Source: Struthio camelus (lineage: Eukaryota; Chordata; Aves; Struthioniformes; Struthionidae). Taken from it: a DNA stretch of 64,000 bases. The notes under the pieces are model-generated. The model had not been told where the DNA came from. It did not search any database and saw only the letters and a list, made by a program, of their open reading frames with translations. The position numbers were made by a program, and so were the translations under genes. Location: positions 75,435,987 to 75,499,986 of the forward strand of contig NC_090942.1 in assembly GCF_040807025.1 (NCBI RefSeq), in the 5' to 3' direction. Positions 49,579-62,327 of the stretch are shown here, piece after piece. Within the stretch, counting starts at the first letter, position 1, and every line of letters starts with the position of its first letter.

Positions 49579-52500
49579 CTATGTAAGACACAACAGCAGC
49601 AACATCAGAGTCCACATCAAAGTAGTCACGGCCCTAATCCTTTGGTGCCTTTGAAATTTTGAAGAAAACACAAAACAAAAAACACACTGTCTTATTTGTG
49701 CTCAGTTGTGTGCACTCAGACATTCCAAGGTAAGGCTGTGAATTTTGTGATACCATATTCTCTTGAATATTCTTTTAAAAAGCTCCTAAATAATTATCTA
49801 GAGCTTACAACATTCCATTTTTAAACTACGAATAGAAGTTCAGTTTTAGCTTCTACCACATGAGGGCATGCGTTGCCTTCAAAATAAGAAACACCACAGA
49901 AGATCCTTTACTCAAACTTTATCTAGAAACAAAACTTTTTTGCCAACTTAAAGAATAGCCCTGTTTATTCTCTCACAAGTGTATACCCAAGGCAGATTAA
50001 CATGCTGTAACTTGTTGATATCATCCCCCCAACAATACTTACAATGTAAGAATAGTCTTGCTTTGTTTTTTTTTTTGTTGGCTTACACTAGTCAAAAGAA
50101 AGTGACAGAAAACGCTCAGGAGTTTGAATCTATGTAGTTTTATGTGAGAAAGAACTGATAAAGCAGCCACATTCCCCAAATGCTTCCAAATTACTAACTT
50201 TTCACCATATAGTGTTTACCTACAGGGAAGCTGGGAAAGTGCTTCATTCAAGGTACTACAGCCTTGAATCTCCTCAGGAAAGTCTGTCTATACGACAGCA
50301 AATTGTCAAGACATCATCAAGTTGGAATAATTAACCTAAATATCTTACATTTCAAGGGAAACAGTGAAATTGGTAAAAACATCAGAAAGGGAAGTGAGGG
50401 GTAATTTAAGAGTTGTTCATAGTAGAAATTTAAAACGTAAATCCAACTAGAAATCTTGCTTTTCCCACTGCTAGGCTGAAAGGAACTTTCACAGTTTGCA
50501 CTGCTCCCTCTCTACACTTTACCTTTACCGACTGTCTCTGTATTTACTCAACAAAAATATATACTCCTTCCATTACAATGAATAAGGTTATTTATGTGAC
50601 TCAAAACATCTTACAGATACTAATGCTAAGTACCAGATCTCCAGGTCAAAAAGGTAAGAATAATAAAACTGAACTACATTAACTACTTCCTGGACTGCAA
50701 GGATTATAAATCTCTAGTATAGTACTTGCTAAAAAGATTTATGGATATTGCTTATACCAAATACAATAGCTTTGTCATAGACAAGTGTCCCAAGCAAGTC
50801 ACCACAGGACAACTGTGTTAGTTTCTCATATCTACGCAGTTCATCTTCATCATGTTTGAAACACTAACCCATTAACATTTTTCATGTTTTTATATGGATC
50901 CATCTTCTTGTGTAAGCATTTAAAATGAAAATTAAACCCCACAACACAAACAAAACCGCTCAGTCACAATCCTCCAACTCTGAGTTTACTCTTTCCTCCA
51001 CAGAAACAGAGGATTGTGTACCAAGCTTATGAGGTTAAACATATCAGGCTCTGACAAACCAACATGGGACTGACCTGCAAAGTAGCAAGCTGCTCCCAGG
51101 AAAATCTTGTTGGCAGTACAAAATTCAGGTTTTCTAGAACACTAAAGCAATTTTACAACAGCTGCAGCCAAGATCTTATGATACAGTTATAGATTAACTT
51201 CTGCTGCTACTTGACTGACACATACATACATTTGCATGTTTTGTGCTTCTTACTGGTTCTTTAGTTTTCGTTTGTTTTAAACAAACATCTGTAAGTTACA
51301 AGCCAGTAAAAATGCACAGCCAACCCTGGTTACTATTCTGCTACACAACTGAACTACTAACCCCCTCCCCAATCATTTAGTATTGCTTATATTCAGAGTT
51401 TTTCTCTCCCATATAAAATATAAACATGGCAGTTTTAAAAGTCTGTCTGCAAAACATCAACGTAAGATATACTTTAAACTACTTTAATGCCCAAGTTTCA
51501 TCTTGAATATACCTGTAGCGCCAGTATGCTTTTTTAAATATAGCTAGACTTTAGATCTTATTTCCAGATATAATCAATTATATTATAAAATAACAAATTG
51601 AATCTAACAAGATACAGATGAGGCTGTTACCAGGCTCTGCGCTCTCCTATGGGGAGGTGCATGTGAACAAGTGACGCGATAAACCTCCAGGCAGTGTGTT
51701 TAAGTAGCGCGGTGCACGCCGCCACAAGGCAGCAACAATGGCATACCTAATCTGTAGCAGATGAAGAAAATTTGGCAAACTCGCATTTGATAAGACAAAA
51801 CTTTAAAGTAAAAAAGTCTTGCATTTTTACTGGTCTCTTTCAGACTCACACTACTGTGGAACTCAACCTTAAATTTAAATTTTGGCTTGAAACAGATTAA
51901 AAGATGCACAAGTGTTTCTTCCACAAAGAAAGCAAAAACCTTAAAGTTTGTCACTCCGTAAGTCTTGGGAGCATAACTCAGCTACCTTGTTTGAGGAGAA
52001 GGAGAAGAAACTTTGCATTAAATGTCAAATGTCCGCAGTATTAGAAGTTACTTTTAAGACTTACTGCAATTCATAGAGGAAAGTCACTTCTAAAAGATAT
52101 GGCTTACACCAGTAGTTAATCAGGTAGCTTTTGTTTTATAGCACTATAAAGAATTTGTTATATCCCACTGGTATCACCAGGTGCAGGCAGACCAACAATA
52201 GATACTAATAAAAGCACATTTATTTTATTGAAGTCAAAGAGTATTTAAAACTCTGCTCTCTCATCTCTCTGGACAAGCTACTGTCATGAACAGTAATAAA
52301 GATATCAAGAATATTTGAACATTTTAAGTTGAAAACAATTTCTTTTGCTAAGTGATCTACTACTGTACTACTGTAGACAGCATACAATGTAACGTATGAA
52401 CACTACAGAAAGATACAAAACAGAAGCCACGTTGTGCTTTATGCATCTGAAATCCAATTTTTAAATATATCAAAAACAAGAGGGCATCTGTTGGATCTCT

Positions 52501-55500
52501 TCAGGGAACTGAAAGGTAGGAAGGTGATGAGAACCCTCTTTCTAGCTGCTCTTCACTTTCGACGGTTTAGTAAATTAAACACTTCCCATGTGTAAGTCCT
52601 AGCTGTAGTTGTCAGAAGAGAATCACGTATCCCAAGCTCTCTCCCATCCTGCTCATGAGGGGAGCCAATAAGGACCTACAACACAGCTTCGTTAAAGAGA
52701 ATGATCTATACTATGAACATTAATTTAAAAATACACAGAAGGGCCACATATCCAAAGAAAAATTTTAGCTATAAATACCCAATATACCTTTGCAAAATAA
52801 CATAGGTTTTTAGAACAAAACCAGAAGCCTTAAACATACCTCAGTCTTCAGAAGCACTGAGCACCCACAGACTCCTACCAAAGATCATAGAAAACATTGG
52901 GTAGGCAGAGGGAATAAACAAAACAAAACCAGCCATCTACCTACACGCTTAACTTCCTGGCAGATGATTTTAATACATTCAAAAAGAGTACATATAGATA
53001 GAGACAAAAAACCTACTGATACTTGGTCTTACTGAATAGCAAGTATTTGAATACTCTTAAGACAACAGGTATCTTTTGAAACTCCTAGAGCAAGTTTAAA
53101 AAAAAAAAAAAAAGCAACATCAGCAACAAGAAAAAGCTTGAGGAACATCAGGAGGTCTATAGATGATACCAAGCAGCAGATGGACTATTTTGATGTTCAA
53201 ATTGTAATTAAGAGCAACATGTAGCTCTGAATTTTCTCTGAAAAGTAATTCACGCTCATAAGTTATATAAAGTAATACTTGCAAATTTTCATATCCTGAA
53301 TGAATTGAAACGGACATTAAAAAAGCAGCAAGAGGCAGTTCTCCGAGACATAGTGTGAATAAGTTCAAATTAGATGAGTGGCACACTCCATTAAATGAAG
53401 GTAGCACTAAATATGCTATTCCAGCCTTGTAAAAATAGCTTAAGGACACAAGACTGATTCTTCTTAAAAACGATTATGTGACACCACTACAATTTTTTCT
53501 TGCAACTTAATATGATCCTTATCTGGAGGACAAATCTAAAGCAAAGCACGGGTACAAGCCACAACCATTTTATCTTCATTGGACCAGAGTCCTTGTATCT
53601 GCTGACAGTCTAGCTATTTTTTTTCCCCATGCCTAGCCCTAACGTTTGCAAACAGCATAATGGATGAGGCATTGTTAAAACCAATAAACGCGTTATTTTG
53701 TTTCTGCCAGCCTCTGAAAGAACAGATGAATACTACCTGCTTTGATCACACCTGACTGAGTAAAAGAGAGAAAAAAGAAATGAGTAGTTAATCTAGAATT
53801 GTGATTTTTCTCTCCTCAACTCCAGTTTAGGGTCACCAAGATCTTTCTCATACACAGGAACCTTTCTAGATGAATTGAATAAATTTAAGATCTCAGCAAG
53901 GCCAAAGCTGTTAAACTAACTTCATACAGTTAGAAGTCATACCTAATGGTGAAGTGCATCTTTAAAGATTATATTTTGTGCTCTTGTAAAGTTACTTTTA
54001 TATCAATATAAACTTTTCCTTTGCTAAACATGAATTGTTTGAATTCTGTGTATGCACAGTTAAAGTTAAAGCTGAGTTTCCACTTCAAAAATTAATGTTC
54101 ATCTTAAGAGTGCACTAACAGACAAAAAGGTAGTCTTTGCTCTCTAAGTAGCGCAGTACAAGAAATAGCTTTCACAAACTAATGTTCTACAGATGGCATT
54201 GAGGTTTGGTTACTATAGAAATGGTACCTGTTGGACCTGGATTGCAGAAGTTTCACAACACAGTATATATGTGCGACATACAAGCATGTAAGTTTAACAG
54301 TCTACCTACTTCATATTTCCAAGTGTTCTTCCCAGTGGTTTACAGCTACCCTGAAGCCAAAGTGTTTTACATACCTCCCTCCTCCCCACCCTGTCCCCAA
54401 ACACTAAACACTCACACACTGGTTATTGTAGGATTGCTCTTAAGTGATGCACTGCTGGCATTGTTTTTTCCTCCATTCTGTTTACAAAAAGAAAAGCATA
54501 TAGCATTTGTTGTAAAAGTAGGAACTTTAAAACTATTGACCGTGTCAGTGAGCCTTCTAAAGGAGCTCCTCTTGTTTTATTTTACTTTGAAGTACGGTTC
54601 TACTATGAAAAGTGACCATAGAAAAATGACTTTTACCTCAGTGGGCTTGATCTGGAATGCTAAAAAACAAGGTAATTTCAGTATTAAAAAAACCCACACA
54701 GTAACAATGGATTTAATTTTGGTACTACAAAATTGCAACTCCAATGTGTCTAAGAATACAAGCTGATCTTTTTTTAAAATTAAGCAGAGCTGTAATCTAT
54801 CACTGGTCCTAAATAAAACCCCTCAATTTTTTTTAATTGAATCATCTAGAATTTAACACTGATGGTAATCACATTATACAGGTGCAACCGGGCCTATATT
54901 ACGAAAGACTTGTGTGTGCGTGTGTGTGCATGTGTGTAACTCACATGCATTCAGTGTATCTGATGCAGAGAGTGGTCATACACACACAGACAATTTTCAT
55001 ATGAGAACCAACTCCAGCATCTTCTTCAACTTTTATTTAGAACTTAGGGCACAAAAGCTGAAGAGCTCAAAAGATCAATGATGACTGATGGAGAACATTT
55101 CAGTTCCATTCAAGGTCATTTACTTCACACACTTTGGTTTAAATACCAGACTGATCACCAAACTGCTACAAACACATATAAAGCTACTAAAAAGAATATG
55201 TCATCGTCATTTCTAAAGAACGTCTTGAATACCTGTCTGATGAATTTGTTGCACTCAGCTGAGCTTGGATATTTGAAATGGGAGAAAAGTTGTGCAGGTA
55301 AGCTAATAAAGTAAGCATTTTTACTGCACCACATCAATTTTAGTGTCCTAAGTTTGCTTTGTGTTTTTGTTTTAATACCTCCATTTAACTACTTCATTTA
55401 GTAACCGAACCTCAAACCACTAAAACCAAGCAATAAAAGATACCGAGGGTTTAAACAGAAACTAAAAAGCTTCTGTATAAGCCATCTTTAATAAAAATGA

Positions 55501-56129
55501 ATAATTTTATGAGTTTAATTTACTTTAATAAAAACAAAAACATAATTCACCTTTGCCAAGATATGTACTGCCTGCAACAGTTTAAAGAAAGCATGTATTT
55601 ACAAGACACATCTTCAACATTAAGATGTCTGTGTACCTCATACAGAATAAAAATTGAGCCACTGAACGTAGTGCTAAGTATCACTAAGATACTTGATCAT
55701 GTAGGTCTCTTCCTTGGCAACAATACAATTTGAAAAAACAGAACAATACACAGATAAATAGGAGAGAGCATCATCAAGTTATTCTCCGTGCTTGCATGAT
55801 CTCCCCTCCCTCCCCACCCCCCAGAAACTTTGAGTAATTGCTAACATACTTTGAAGCCTTCAGTCATACAGGCTGGCTATGCATTAACAAATTCATTACA
55901 GAAAAAGTAAGAACTCCAAAATTTTTCCCTATGTACTAACATATAGAATGAGAATTAGCTAATTAGGCAAATAATCATTTACATAGATATTGCTACCATT
56001 ACATTGAATTTTAAAATGTCAAAATGAGTTCACCTGTTGCCATCAGTAAAGTGACATCACCGACTTAGCAAATACAACTATAGAACAAAGTAAAATAAAC
56101 CAATACTTACTGCTTCGTTCAATACCTAC
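49579..56129 (-). other. ETNK1: ETNK1 intron 4
   Basis: The longest complete intron, 6.55 kb, AT-rich. It contains a (TG)n/(CA)n stretch near 54909-54937 and an A-run at 53098-53114. A 186-codon open frame on the opposite strand (54206-54766) is treated as chance. I recognised no transposon and no alternative exon. Confidence 0.88.
54905..54940 (+). repeat. (TG)n microsatellite in intron 4
   Basis: Interrupted TG repeat (GTGTGTGCGTGTGTGTGCATG followed by TGTG), with short CA runs downstream near 54980. Confidence 0.85.
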
Positions 56130-56272
56130 CTCGTTTCTTGTTGTAAATAATATTCTTACACAAGAGGTCATTGTGACAGAGTACCACTGGCGATCCTAAA
56201 TTTGACAGTCTTTCCTTCATCCAGGCCATCTCTTCCTGAAGGACTTGAGGACTTGGAATGTCTCTTAAAAAC
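56130..56272 (-). CDS. ETNK1: ETNK1 exon 4 (Brenner phosphotransferase motif)
   Basis: Codes the last base of codon 134, residues 135-181 and the first base of codon 182. It contains FLRDIPSPQVLQEEMAWMKE and then SPVVLCHNDLLCKNIIYN. The H-N-D-x4-N pattern (His167, Asp169, Asn174) is the catalytic loop of the choline/ethanolamine kinase family; the Asp is the catalytic residue and the Asn helps bind magnesium. All are intact. The acceptor is AAAAAG/GTTTTT, a purine-rich run directly before the AG that suggests reliance on more distant pyrimidines; the donor is CGAG/GTAGGT. Confidence 0.95.
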
Positions 56273-57807
56273 CTTTTTAGGTATAAGACATTAATATTTA
56301 GTATTGTGCCAGAGCAAACAGCTGCAGTGAAATAACTTTATTAGCATCCTCTACCCTCTTATTTCCAACAATTCAATATACCTTCTCTCAAAGTAGGGCA
56401 CTATCTCCCCTTGCCATCTCTTCAGTCAAATTACGACAATTATTCCCTTCTCCCCATCCAAAAGCAATTCTCTGAAGATTGTCTGTGCTGTAAAAAATAG
56501 CAGTCCAAAACTCAGAAGCAGGACTGAGTGCAATCCTGCACTTTTTCAAGGACTATAGATTAAAAGGGATGTAGCGTAACTTTCATTCACTTACTGCTTA
56601 AAGCATTATGTTATTTTCCTCAAATAGAATACATAACAGTAATTAAATACCACATGCATCTATACAAGAGTATCTTTTTTTCTCTAGTACAGCAAACACT
56701 CAAGTAGCTATTTCATGTTTCAGATTTTCAACTAGTTGCTCAAATTTTTCAGTTTTCTTGAGAATTTTATCTAGCAGAAAATCAAATAATGAAACTTTGC
56801 TAGTGCATTCCTTAATTAAAAGGTAGCAAACAGGGCAATAGCATCAGTATTTTTAAGGATATTTTTAAGAATGTTTTAAGCTGGAATTTGCTCATTGAGA
56901 GGTATGAAATTTGATACTGTACAAAGACTTCCAAATTATAGCTTAAACTTTGATTTCCCCTTCGTCCCAGAAAAACAGGACTTTGACTCAAGCTTTAGAT
57001 TACAGCACAGAAACTTTATTCAGGTTAAACACTGCTGCTAGGATTCTTGTTCCTCTCATCCCAACTTCCCAGTGATTTGGGGGGGGGGGGCGGGGGGAAG
57101 GGAGGAGGAAAAAAAAAAAAAAAAAAAAAAAGAAAAAGGGAGTTCAAAATCCCCAAACCCAAGTGAAACCATTATCTGTATTCCACAACAGAAAAGATCT
57201 GACTGTGCAGACTCCTTTTTCCTCCTCCTCTGTAACACACTCTGGAAGCTTATCCCATCACCAAGTCAACCTTTCATTAGCTTTATTTTTATATAGACTT
57301 TCTTACCCAAAAACTGAGATGATGAATTGAACAAATAACATAGAACAGCTAACAGAGGCAGGTTAGAAGGAAGAAAGTACTCCTGCAACCCCAAAAAAAC
57401 AAACAGCATGCTTTCAGTATTTATTCCAGGACAAATGGCTCTTTGCCTTTGGGGAGACTGGAGATTCTAAGCTGTTAGACACAACTACCTAAAGTACCAC
57501 CTTCACTGAGCCTTGGTTCTTCATGAATAATAAAGCTACCATCATGTACCATGAAGTGTCTAATCAACACATGCACTATGTGGAGATATAAATATACACA
57601 CATACACACAATACACCAAGTGAATTAAAAGTTTCATCACATTTGCATTTATAAGCTACTTAGGAGTACAGTAAGACCCAAAGTCTTACATACTTTCAAC
57701 TGTAGGTGATAACTCAAACTATTTTGTAAATATTCTTCTACCCCTTACCCTGATACAAAGAAGGCAGGGTCAGAGTCAGTCAGAAAAATAGATAATGAAA
57801 TATCTAC
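56273..57807 (-). other. ETNK1: ETNK1 intron 3
   Basis: Intron of 1.5 kb containing the G-run followed by a long A-run at 57079-57136 (plus strand), which is a T then C-rich pyrimidine tract in the transcript, and a short CA-rich run near 57592-57612. Confidence 0.88.
57079..57140 (+). repeat. G-run followed by A-run in intron 3
   Basis: Twelve G (57079-57090), one C, six G (57092-57097), a GGGAGGAGG stretch and then about 23 A (57109-57131) and a short A/G tail. It could form a G-quadruplex on the plus strand; in the ETNK1 transcript it is a long pyrimidine tract. Confidence 0.9.
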
Positions 57808-57948
57808 CTTTTATTTAGTTCCTCATCTGTAAATTCTGTGGGTATCAGAGAAAAGTATTTCCCCATCTTCAGCCAGAGGTTAGATTTAGGGATCCATCCA
57901 TTGTGTGCATGAATAGTATGGATTTTAGCAAGCTGTCTGGCAATCAGT
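57808..57948 (-). CDS. ETNK1: ETNK1 exon 3 (kinase domain, HNG loop)
   Basis: Codes the end of codon 87 (Arg), residues 88-133 and two bases of codon 134. The translation runs LIARQLAKIHTIHAHNGW and then IPKSNLWLKMGKYFSLIP. Residues 102-104 are His-Asn-Gly; by length they match human H243, N244 and G245 (452-residue numbering), the site of recurrent somatic ETNK1 mutations in human myeloid disease. All three are the normal residues here. The acceptor is TTTTTTTTAG/ACTGATTGCC and the donor AAAAG/GTAGATA. Phase fits both neighbours: AG+A gives Arg 87, and AG plus the first G of exon 4 gives Arg 134. Confidence 0.95.
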
Positions 57949-58758
57949 CTAAAAAAAATATAAAGTTTAATTTAATGTTACATTTGCAACAGATGGGAGA
58001 GTCCTTATCATATCTTCTCCCAGCAACAAGAGAAGACAACAATATATACAATGGTGAATCCAAGGAGGATATGCACAAGACCAGTAGAGCTGTATGGAAG
58101 CCTAATGAACAGCCTCCTACAAGACTCAAAGGTCTTTAACAGCACTACTAAAAAGCTTGGTGGCAGGAAGAGCGCATTAGTTCAGTTACAGCATGCATAT
58201 TTGACTTGTATTTGCAATTTATTCTTCAACTTGCATATCTTTACAAGAGTTGACTCAAATTAGCTGCAGCTCTTAGGCATCAGATACATTTCAGCTTATG
58301 TACGAAACGCCAAACCTTGAGATATTTTCTGTTCACTGCTGATACCTTAAAAAAAAATCAGGTCTCCATAGAAGACTATTTTGAACCTATTCACACAAAA
58401 CAGTGTACTAGAAACCAAGAGATAGGATTCACTTGAATCAAATACAGCCCCCTATGCTGATGTACCACGTTAAATAAATCAATCTCCCGATGGTAACACG
58501 CGTTAATAAACGTCTTAGAATAAAATCAATTCTAATATGCACCTTGCTACCTCCCCAGAAGACTACGTATGTTCAGAACTGAAACGCCATGATTAACTAA
58601 ATCAGAGGATAATGAACTGTCATACAGTAAGAGCATTAAATACTCCTATAACCTGCAGTAAATTGATTTCAGTCTACTCTCATACTAACTTTGAGATTGT
58701 CTGGGCCTGACAGAACGCCATAAATGCATCGCAGAACTCAACACAATCAAAACCTTAC
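57949..58758 (-). other. ETNK1: ETNK1 intron 2
   Basis: Intron of 810 bases with a GTAAGG donor and a T-rich acceptor. No repeat or coding sequence recognised. Confidence 0.9.
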
Positions 58759-59018
58759 CTGAAAATATCTGGACTGCACACATGTTCTGGATCCAGCGCT
58801 TCTCCCTGCATGAACTCATAGCACAGGCCATTATTGAAAGTACAGTATAGTTGAGGTGCACAGCCATGGGCCTGCAGCACACGGAAACTCTTCACCTCCT
58901 CATCTCGATCTACTAAGAGCTCGGTTTTATTTCCATAGATTCTGACTAGAACCACATCATCCGTTATGTCACCCACGTAGCAGCCAATAAGTTTATTGGT
59001 GATTCCATCAGTGAACAG
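58759..59018 (-). CDS. ETNK1: ETNK1 exon 2 (ATP-binding N-lobe)
   Basis: Codes residues 1-86 of the visible product plus two bases of codon 87. It opens with LFTDGITNKL and includes VLVRIYGNKTELLVDRDEE, the nucleotide-binding strand region of choline/ethanolamine kinases, then CAPQLYCTFNNGLCYEF and GEALDPEHVC. The acceptor is a T-rich tract ending TTTTTCAG before CTGTTC; the donor is TTTCAG/GTAAGG. The exon starts on a whole codon, as the human exon does. The reading frame stays open upstream into intron 1 as far as an ATG near 59150, but that part does not look like kinase sequence and lies beyond the acceptor, so it is intron. Recognised from family sequence. Confidence 0.96.
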
Positions 59019-61435
59019 CTGAAAAATAAAAATAATGCATAACCTGCTTAGTTTTGCATTTATATTTTGGATGTGCAGGAAAGGGAAAGAGAATGCAAGA
59101 TTACTCTTTGGTTCACAAAATAAAACGTTTACTAGACTGGGAATTAACAAAAGAAATCTTTAAGATACAGGAAAAAACACGGAGAAAATTTCAAAGCTTT
59201 TCCAAGTAACACATGAAGATAGACAAGGAAGACATGAAAACATGCTGCAGTGAAATACAGAAATACTCATGCAGAGTCAGCAACTGAAAGTTCACTATTA
59301 TAAATAGTTTTCATATAAGCACTCTGAAACTGATGGATTAAAATGGCTGAACTAAAAGCCTCGACAAGACATTTATGCTGCATGCAACATAGGTAGGAAA
59401 ACAGTTGCTAATACACACCACATGAAAACTAAGACAGTTTTGATGCACTTGAGAACTTCAGCATTTGCTGATCAGTGCCCAAGTATAAAAGGTATTTCTG
59501 GAGTCCTAAGCTATTCCTTCTAAAAGGCAGAATTCAGATCAGAAACCCAGTTCAAGTTCAGTGGTTATCTTCCACTGGCCTCAAGTTCTACTGTTTGAGA
59601 ATGACAGTTCCTGAAGTCACTTACCCTGGCTCCTCTACAAATCTGAGAAAGCACTTCAAGAACAAGACCCCTTCCCCCGCCCCCCAGTCTGCAGCCTCAG
59701 GCATCATTCCAAATTTAAAAGTTTCAGGAAAGATTCAATTTTCTGCCGTTTCACTTCACAACTGGTACATGACATTCGAAAGACAAATAAGCATTCTGAG
59801 CCCTTATCATTAAAACATATCGGAAAACAATTTTTAAAGCCCTGCAATTTACTTTTGCCTCAGTGACCAGACTATTCACTGACGACAGAATAAACTCAAG
59901 GTAAAGCAAACAACTTTCCACAAAAATAAGAACATTAATTAGGCATTATATTTGAATCTAACAACTACCTATTCATTGCCTTCTAAACAATAATGGAGGT
60001 ATGGATGCAACAACTTCCCAGCTATGGAAAAAAACAATCATAACCTTCTCCTCTCAAGTTTAATGACAGGGGACTAAATAGTCAATAAACAGTGAGGTCC
60101 AGGAAATTCCACTAGACAGGCACACAGGATCATGAGTTACTGGGCTGCATGTTCAGAAGCACACTTAATAATGCATTTCTAAATGCACCCTGTGCCTGCA
60201 AGAGCAATACAGCAGTTCTCTCCTCTCTTGCAATCTGGGATAGTTTTACAGTTCAGAAAAATAAATCAGATTTGGTTCTTTCAAACTCTTTGCGCCTTGT
60301 CAACACAGACTGAATGCTTACAAACTTCCTAGCTGAGCTTTTAAGATATCAGGTAGTATTTTGTCCTAGGCCTGAAGGGGTTACAAGAGAATTCTGTGAA
60401 AATAAGCACAATCTCAGAACCAGCTCCAGTACTAAGGCTAGCTATGTTAACTCTTAAAAAGAGGAATGACTCAAAGGATAAGACATTAACCACTGTCAGG
60501 TGACAAGCCTACTTTCAGCAACAAGCTACATCAAAAATGAGAATGCCAATGTTTTCATAACTCCTGAACAGCCTCTTGCAAGACTGCTGCAGGTTTAAAT
60601 GCGAGAGGTAAATGATCTAAAGCTACGGTTCCCATAGCAATTGTAATTTGTACTCGAGTAAACCCTAAAAAAAAAATCTATGCTTTAATTATAGTCCTAG
60701 CATGCTTCTTTTCCCACTCTGTTGGCCCTAAAACCTTAAATTAAAACTTAATTAAAAACATAATCCCTCACACAAAATAAAACTTCCTTTCATGACCCTG
60801 CACTAAAATAGGTAAGCAGCAGAAAGTAGCTTCAAGTTGGTTAATGCACACATTTAAAAGATAAACAATCTTCCCTCAGATGGATATCTTACAACTTTAA
60901 CTTAATGTTCTCTTTCATTAATTCTCATTCAGGCTTTTTTGGCACATGCAAGAGACAAATGGAGATGTGTTCTGATCACCTTTATTAGCCCTTTTTCAAA
61001 CTATGTAGGTGCTCAACCCTCTTAACACTGCAAGCAGCTTTTATTTAAAGGCAACCTGAACACTCTGGGGACAATAACTTTAACTCTTAACTGTAACACA
61101 AGCGGGAAAAGCAGCCCAATATTGAAACATGTTTCAGCAGAATGAAAATACTCAGTTTTCAACAAGTTGGATACCTTATTAACTGATATCTCTTCACTCA
61201 TCCTTCCTCTCTTTCTTCTCTCAAGCTGGAAGCCAGACCCAAAACAAGAACACTGACAAATGTGAGAAGTCTGTTGCATTTCAGACTTCATACTAAATGA
61301 AATAATTTTTTTTCTTTTATTAAAACACATGTCAATAACAGGCAACTTCTCTACATGCATTTTCGCCCTTTAGGATCCAATTTTTTTTCCAAAGCCAAAC
61401 ACAAAAAGTCAGAAACTGACATTTGTGGTGGGGTT

Positions 61436-61457
61436 CCCCCCCCCCCCCCCCCGCCCC
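61436..61457 (+). repeat. C-run in ETNK1 intron 1
   Basis: Seventeen C (61436-61452), one G and four C. The transcript strand carries the G-run, so an RNA G-quadruplex is possible in intron 1. Length may vary between individuals or be imprecise in the assembly. Confidence 0.9.
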
Positions 61458-62289
61458 AAGAGGTGGCTTTATTTTGAAGAAGAAAAAAAAATGAAGAAAA
61501 AAAATAACCACCACTTTCATTCAAACACAAGCAACAAGCTCATTTACAAGTCTCAGGGGTCTGGAGAAATCAAGCATAAGGAATAATTTGTAAACACTGA
61601 AGAAAAAATTCTGAAACTAGGTTAAGTTTCTCCACTTAGGAAGACAGAGAGATTTCACAGTGGAAGATTATGTATTTTGGCTATTACATCTTGGTTTCCC
61701 CAGCATCCTATGTGGTGAGGTGAACGTGCTCCATAACAGATGCAGAAAAGGGTAGAGAACTTTATTTGTCATCACAGCAACAAGAGAGAGCTCAAGAGAG
61801 AGCTGAAGAGAGACCCGGAAAGGCAGAGAATATGAAGGTACTCTATATGTTTAAACATTTAAGAACACTCAGTCTTGCAGAAATAGATTCAATAGATCAT
61901 TTTCTTTCCCCCTACACAAGACAACCATAAACTCAAATAATCTTGCTTACATGATTCACTCACAATTAAGACTTCACAATTTAGGGGCAAGTTTTATTGC
62001 AAGCTATCATCTTAAAATAAGACCTAGAGGCCTTCTTTTGGCAAGCCATTCCACACAAGTTTTAATGCACATTTTAATGCAAGAACCAATGCCTTTGTAT
62101 TTATGGAGCAATCAAATACTACTACTTCTGTCCACACAGAAGTGTGGACAAAATAAGGTAGTTACCTGTGATGGAAGTCACAACTGATCTGTTAACATCA
62201 ATAGCATCATTCTATTTGAAGTAAAAAAATCAACAGAATCAGATTACAAGGTTTGAGATATTTGAAAAGAAAGATTTTTGAAAGAGATT

Positions 62290-62327
62290 AGCTCCTAAAT
62301 ATTTATTTAGCTACTAAATATTTATTT
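62290..62327 (+). repeat. 19-bp AT-rich tandem duplication
   Basis: AGCTCCTAAATATTTATTT (62290-62308) is directly followed by AGCTACTAAATATTTATTT (62309-62327), one difference in 19 bases. A partial third copy (TTTAGCTCCTAAGTATTTTT) lies near 62356-62376. Confidence 0.9.

Noticed and set aside
54206..54766. 186-codon open frame on the plus strand, the longest in the window
   Set aside because: It lies in ETNK1 intron 4 on the opposite strand, shows no recognisable domain, has low-complexity Pro/Ser and Leu/Phe-rich parts, and has no promoter-like or CpG-rich start. A long chance frame is plausible in 64 kb.
58755..59150. 131-codon minus-strand open frame containing ETNK1 exon 2
   Set aside because: Only 59018-58759 is exon. 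The N-terminal third is intron 1 read-through beyond a clear TTTTTCAG acceptor, and the last codons run past the GTAAGG donor.
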